Of a DNA stretch of 40,086 bases, positions 37,915 through 40,086 are shown piece after piece. The stretch covers positions 1-40,086 of the forward strand of contig JAWXCB010000005.1 in assembly GCA_034440455.1 (NCBI GenBank). Reading direction: 5' to 3'. The DNA comes from JAWXCB01 sp034440455 (GTDB lineage: Bacteria > Bacteroidota > Bacteroidia > Chitinophagales > CAIOSU01). The position numbers and the translations under genes are program-made. Within the stretch, counting starts at the first letter, position 1. Each line of letters opens with the position of its first letter. The notes below the pieces were generated by a model, which saw only the letters and a program-made list of their open reading frames with translations, was not told the DNA's origin and ran no database searches.

Positions 37915-38820
37915 TTACTCGTTCAACTTCTTTAAAATATTGGCAAGCACTTTCAACTTATCAATAATGAGTAACAGGAAGAATGCTGAAAACACGGCAA
38001 GCGCAACAATCAAGAGGAATTGCAGGTAGTAAGTCACCGTCCATTCAAATGCTACCTTCAGGCGGTGCATCAGGCTCATGGGAACCGGTTCTCTGCCCTC
38101 CAAAAGAGAAACGCGCACGGTGCAAAATTCATTTTCCTCAGAAAAATCACCCAACTGAACACCCAATCCCTGCAACTGCTCTTCGATGTCTAAGATGCGG
38201 TTTTGCAGGTTGATGTATTCGTCAATCTTTCCGCTTTGCGATTTCAGGGCTATCAAAGATTCTCGCATGCTTTCAAGAGAAGTTTTTTTCGCATTCAGGT
38301 TTTTATACTCGCTGGTTTTATCCACTTTGGTGATTTCAGTTGACCGCAGATTACCGATTGCTTTTGCCGCCACATAAAATGAATCGAATTTTTCGGGTTG
38401 GATGCCAACGAGCAAATGCAATTCGCGGTTGCCTTTGCCGCCTGAGTTTTGCTCGTATTGAATAATGCCATTGAAATTTTTTATTTCTCCGTTCAACTTC
38501 TTATCATCTTCTTCAAACTTTTGTGTTTTCGATTTGATGGTGGCGGTCTTCTCATACTTTTGGCTCACGCTGAATTCTTTAGGCTGCGTTGCATTGGATA
38601 TTTGGGACACTTGCGGAGCATACTCCACCGCTTTGTATTGATATTTCTCGCTTGCATAGTTTTTTCTTGTCTGGTCGAAGCCATCAAAAAAGTCGCTGAA
38701 ATATTCTTCATCGCGGTCGGTGTGTTTGCTGGTGTAGCCATAAAGCAGCCTGAAGAGAAATAAAAGCACAAAGCCAAGCAGAATAATAAGTGATGTTTTA
38801 ACAAGTTTTTTTCTGAACAT
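37915..38820 (-). CDS. DUF4349 domain membrane protein
   Basis: The 301-residue protein has an N-terminal membrane anchor (about 10-29), an extracytoplasmic beta/helix region with LHLLVGIQPEKFDSF (about 130-144), a coiled-coil (about 165-217), and a C-terminal membrane segment (about 263-285), which is the DUF4349 layout. The role is unknown; it could be a mechanosensing or structural envelope protein, but the sequence does not show this. It is convergent with the SRPBCC gene and lies 166 bp after the TonB gene on the same strand; that spacer has no gene, only a weak direct repeat AACCTTACC (around 38912 and 38942). Confidence 0.85.
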   Translation of the reverse strand: MFRKKLVKTSLIILLGFVLLFLFRLLYGYTSKHTDRDEEYFSDFFDGFDQTRKNYASEKYQYKAVEYAPQVSQISNATQPKEFSVSQKYEKTATIKSKTQKFEEDDKKLNGEIKNFNGIIQYEQNSGGKGNRELHLLVGIQPEKFDSFYVAAKAIGNLRSTEITKVDKTSEYKNLNAKKTSLESMRESLIALKSQSGKIDEYINLQNRILDIEEQLQGLGVQLGDFSEENEFCTVRVSLLEGREPVPMSLMHRLKVAFEWTVTYYLQFLLIVALAVFSAFFLLLIIDKLKVLANILKKLNE

Positions 38821-38986
38821 AAAATTTGATTTTTCGGTAATCGAACGCTAAAAGCCGGAATTAAATTTTTCATGAAACACATTCGGCTTTCCTTCACATT
38901 AAAAATACTAAACCTTACCGGAAGACTCTACACAACTTTTAACCTTACCAGCGGACTCTTTGACTCTGTGATTATAATGATCTGCT

Positions 38987-39808
38987 TCAATCCAATACAA
39001 ACCGGATAGGTACTGCAAAGCGCACACGCACTGTTTCTCCATTTTGCTTTCCGGGTTTCCAATTGGGCATAGATTTCACTACACGGAGCGCTTCATCATC
39101 AAGGCATTTAAAATTTTTCCTTGCAAGGCGAACGTCTGTCAAACTTCCATCGCGGTCAACTACAAACTGGATATGCACCGTTCCTTCGATGTCGTTTCGT
39201 ACTGCAATATCAGGATATACCGTATTTTTCCTGATATAATCCAGCAAGGCTTCTTCACCGCCCGGAAATTGCGGCATCACTTCCGCCCAATCAATAACGG
39301 GTGTTGATTGCCCGCTGCCTTGCCCGGAAGTTTCAACTCTTTCAATGGAAGCAGTTAGCGTGGAGTCTCCCTCCTGAGTTGTAGCTCCCGCTTGCTTCTC
39401 TCCAAAGCTTTCCTGCGAGGGAACAGTATCTACAGCAGAATGGTCATCAACTATTTTAATTGTGGTAATAGCCTCCGTTGCTGCAAATACCGGAGTTGGT
39501 TCGGGTTCAGATTGAGTTTGTGCCGCTTCCGGCTCATCCATAGGAATATCAGGAAGCAATGGAATGTCTTCTAACACATGCCCCGCATCTTCAGCTTCTT
39601 TCTTTTCAATGATAGGAATGAAGTTTCTCTGCGGGTCACTTTTTAACAAAATGATATTAATGCCCACAGAAAGAAATGAAATGGAAAACAGAATCGCAAG
39701 TATGGTGTTGCGCTCATTTGATTTGCGGAGTTCATACGCTCCGTATTGCTGGTTGCGCCCATCGAATATAATGCCGCACCAGCTTTCGCTGAAAATAGAT
39801 GTTGACAT
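38987..39808 (-). CDS. Energy transducer TonB
   Basis: TonB couples the proton motive force to outer-membrane transporters together with ExbB/ExbD. The 273-residue protein has IIFDGRNQQYGAYELRK (13-29), typical of Bacteroidota TonB proteins, a membrane segment (about 34-54), a Pro/Glu-rich linker (about 75-175), and a C-terminal TonB domain (about 180-273) with PQFPGGEEALLDYI, YPDIAVRNDIEGTV and a final RFVLD. No TonB-dependent receptor or ExbBD gene is in the window. It is the first gene inside the right terminal repeat; 39809-39988 upstream of it holds no gene. Confidence 0.92.
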   Translation of the reverse strand: MSTSIFSESWCGIIFDGRNQQYGAYELRKSNERNTILAILFSISFLSVGINIILLKSDPQRNFIPIIEKKEAEDAGHVLEDIPLLPDIPMDEPEAAQTQSEPEPTPVFAATEAITTIKIVDDHSAVDTVPSQESFGEKQAGATTQEGDSTLTASIERVETSGQGSGQSTPVIDWAEVMPQFPGGEEALLDYIRKNTVYPDIAVRNDIEGTVHIQFVVDRDGSLTDVRLARKNFKCLDDEALRVVKSMPNWKPGKQNGETVRVRFAVPIRFVLD

Positions 39809-39988
39809 ACAAATTTTTTTTTAAGAGTTAAAAAATGTGAAACCGGTTTCGCGTTGAAAACGGAACTTGGATAACCCTATTTTGCGGATTTTAGGATATG
39901 ACGTTTAAATGACAATTGAATAAAAGAGAAAACTCAAAATTCAATTTCCAAATAACAATGATTCCTGAAAACAGGAAGCGTGGTTATT

Positions 39989-40086
39989 TAGTCGTCCCTC
40001 AAAAACATTAACAAGTATTGATTTCATTGGGCTTTATAGCAAAAGCAGTGGATAAAAATCTGCCAGATTCGGAGGTTACAAGCAAA
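39989..40086. repeat. Right copy of the 98-bp terminal inverted repeat
   Basis: The reverse complement matches 44-141 with two mismatches. It begins at TAGTCGTCCCTC (39989-40000) and continues to the window end, so the sequence probably goes on into the repeated element. Since the ends are inverted, not direct, the window is not a closed circle. Confidence 0.8.

Noticed and set aside
1..40086. Circular contig, CRISPR array, tRNA or rRNA
   Set aside because: The end repeats are inverted, not direct, so they do not close a circle. The tandem arrays have 7-8 bp units without spacers, so they are not CRISPR. No tRNA or rRNA was recognised by eye.

Overview
The window looks like chromosomal DNA from a member of the Bacteroidota, probably an environmental lineage known mainly from assembled genomes. 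The support is a fused LpxC-FabZ gene, a PorX response regulator (REC plus PglZ), secreted proteins with SprB-like repeats and a type A C-terminal sorting domain of the type IX secretion system (T9SS), a Bacteroidota-style TonB energy transducer, TAnnTTTG-type promoter candidates, and frequent TTG/GTG starts without clear Shine-Dalgarno sites. No rRNA, tRNA or CRISPR array was recognised. The two window ends are 98-bp inverted copies of one sequence, so the 40 kb is probably a contig that stops in two inverted copies of a repeat or insertion element.

Layout. Positions 1-345 hold only repeats. Positions 346-7129, minus strand, hold a vWA/BatA-like membrane protein, FabG, a secreted protein, SucD, a four-helix-bundle protein bracketed by inverted repeats, and an MlaF/MlaE lipid transporter pair. 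Positions 7222-9186 hold a short-chain dehydrogenase, a small CPMC-motif membrane protein and an AT-rich HEPN-like gene that looks acquired. Positions 9186-13186, minus strand, hold alanine dehydrogenase, TsaE, an antitoxin-like small protein, a decayed membrane-protein gene, PorX and an orphan HicB-like protein. Positions 13290-18584, plus strand, form an HD-hydrolase - lpxD - lpxC/fabZ - lpxA - ABC ATPase cluster for lipid A and fatty acid synthesis. Next come a GDSL hydrolase and HldD (LPS heptose), a 1158-residue outer-membrane protein, a DUF1415 protein and a T9SS-exported M43 metalloprotease. Positions 27302-32134, minus strand, hold LolD, RecQ and two glycosyltransferases with overlapping ends. 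The last part is envelope genes: a DUF6798-like membrane protein, a polysaccharide co-polymerase with a degenerate kinase domain, a family 2 glycosyltransferase, a SRPBCC protein, a DUF4349 protein and TonB.

Most of the genes build or service the outer envelope: lipid A acylation, LPS heptose, lipid and lipoprotein transport, exopolysaccharide and T9SS export.

The most unusual signal is between the genes. Many spacers are filled with degenerate tandem arrays of strict 7-bp period (8 bp at three places). They often begin or end within a few bases of a stop or start codon, differ in unit sequence from place to place, and recur as inverted pairs. In two places the array supplies the last codons and the stop of a gene. 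Other items of interest are an inverted-repeat element upstream of the large outer-membrane protein, the bracketed four-helix-bundle gene, the AT-rich HEPN gene, and a 60-bp dispersed repeat.
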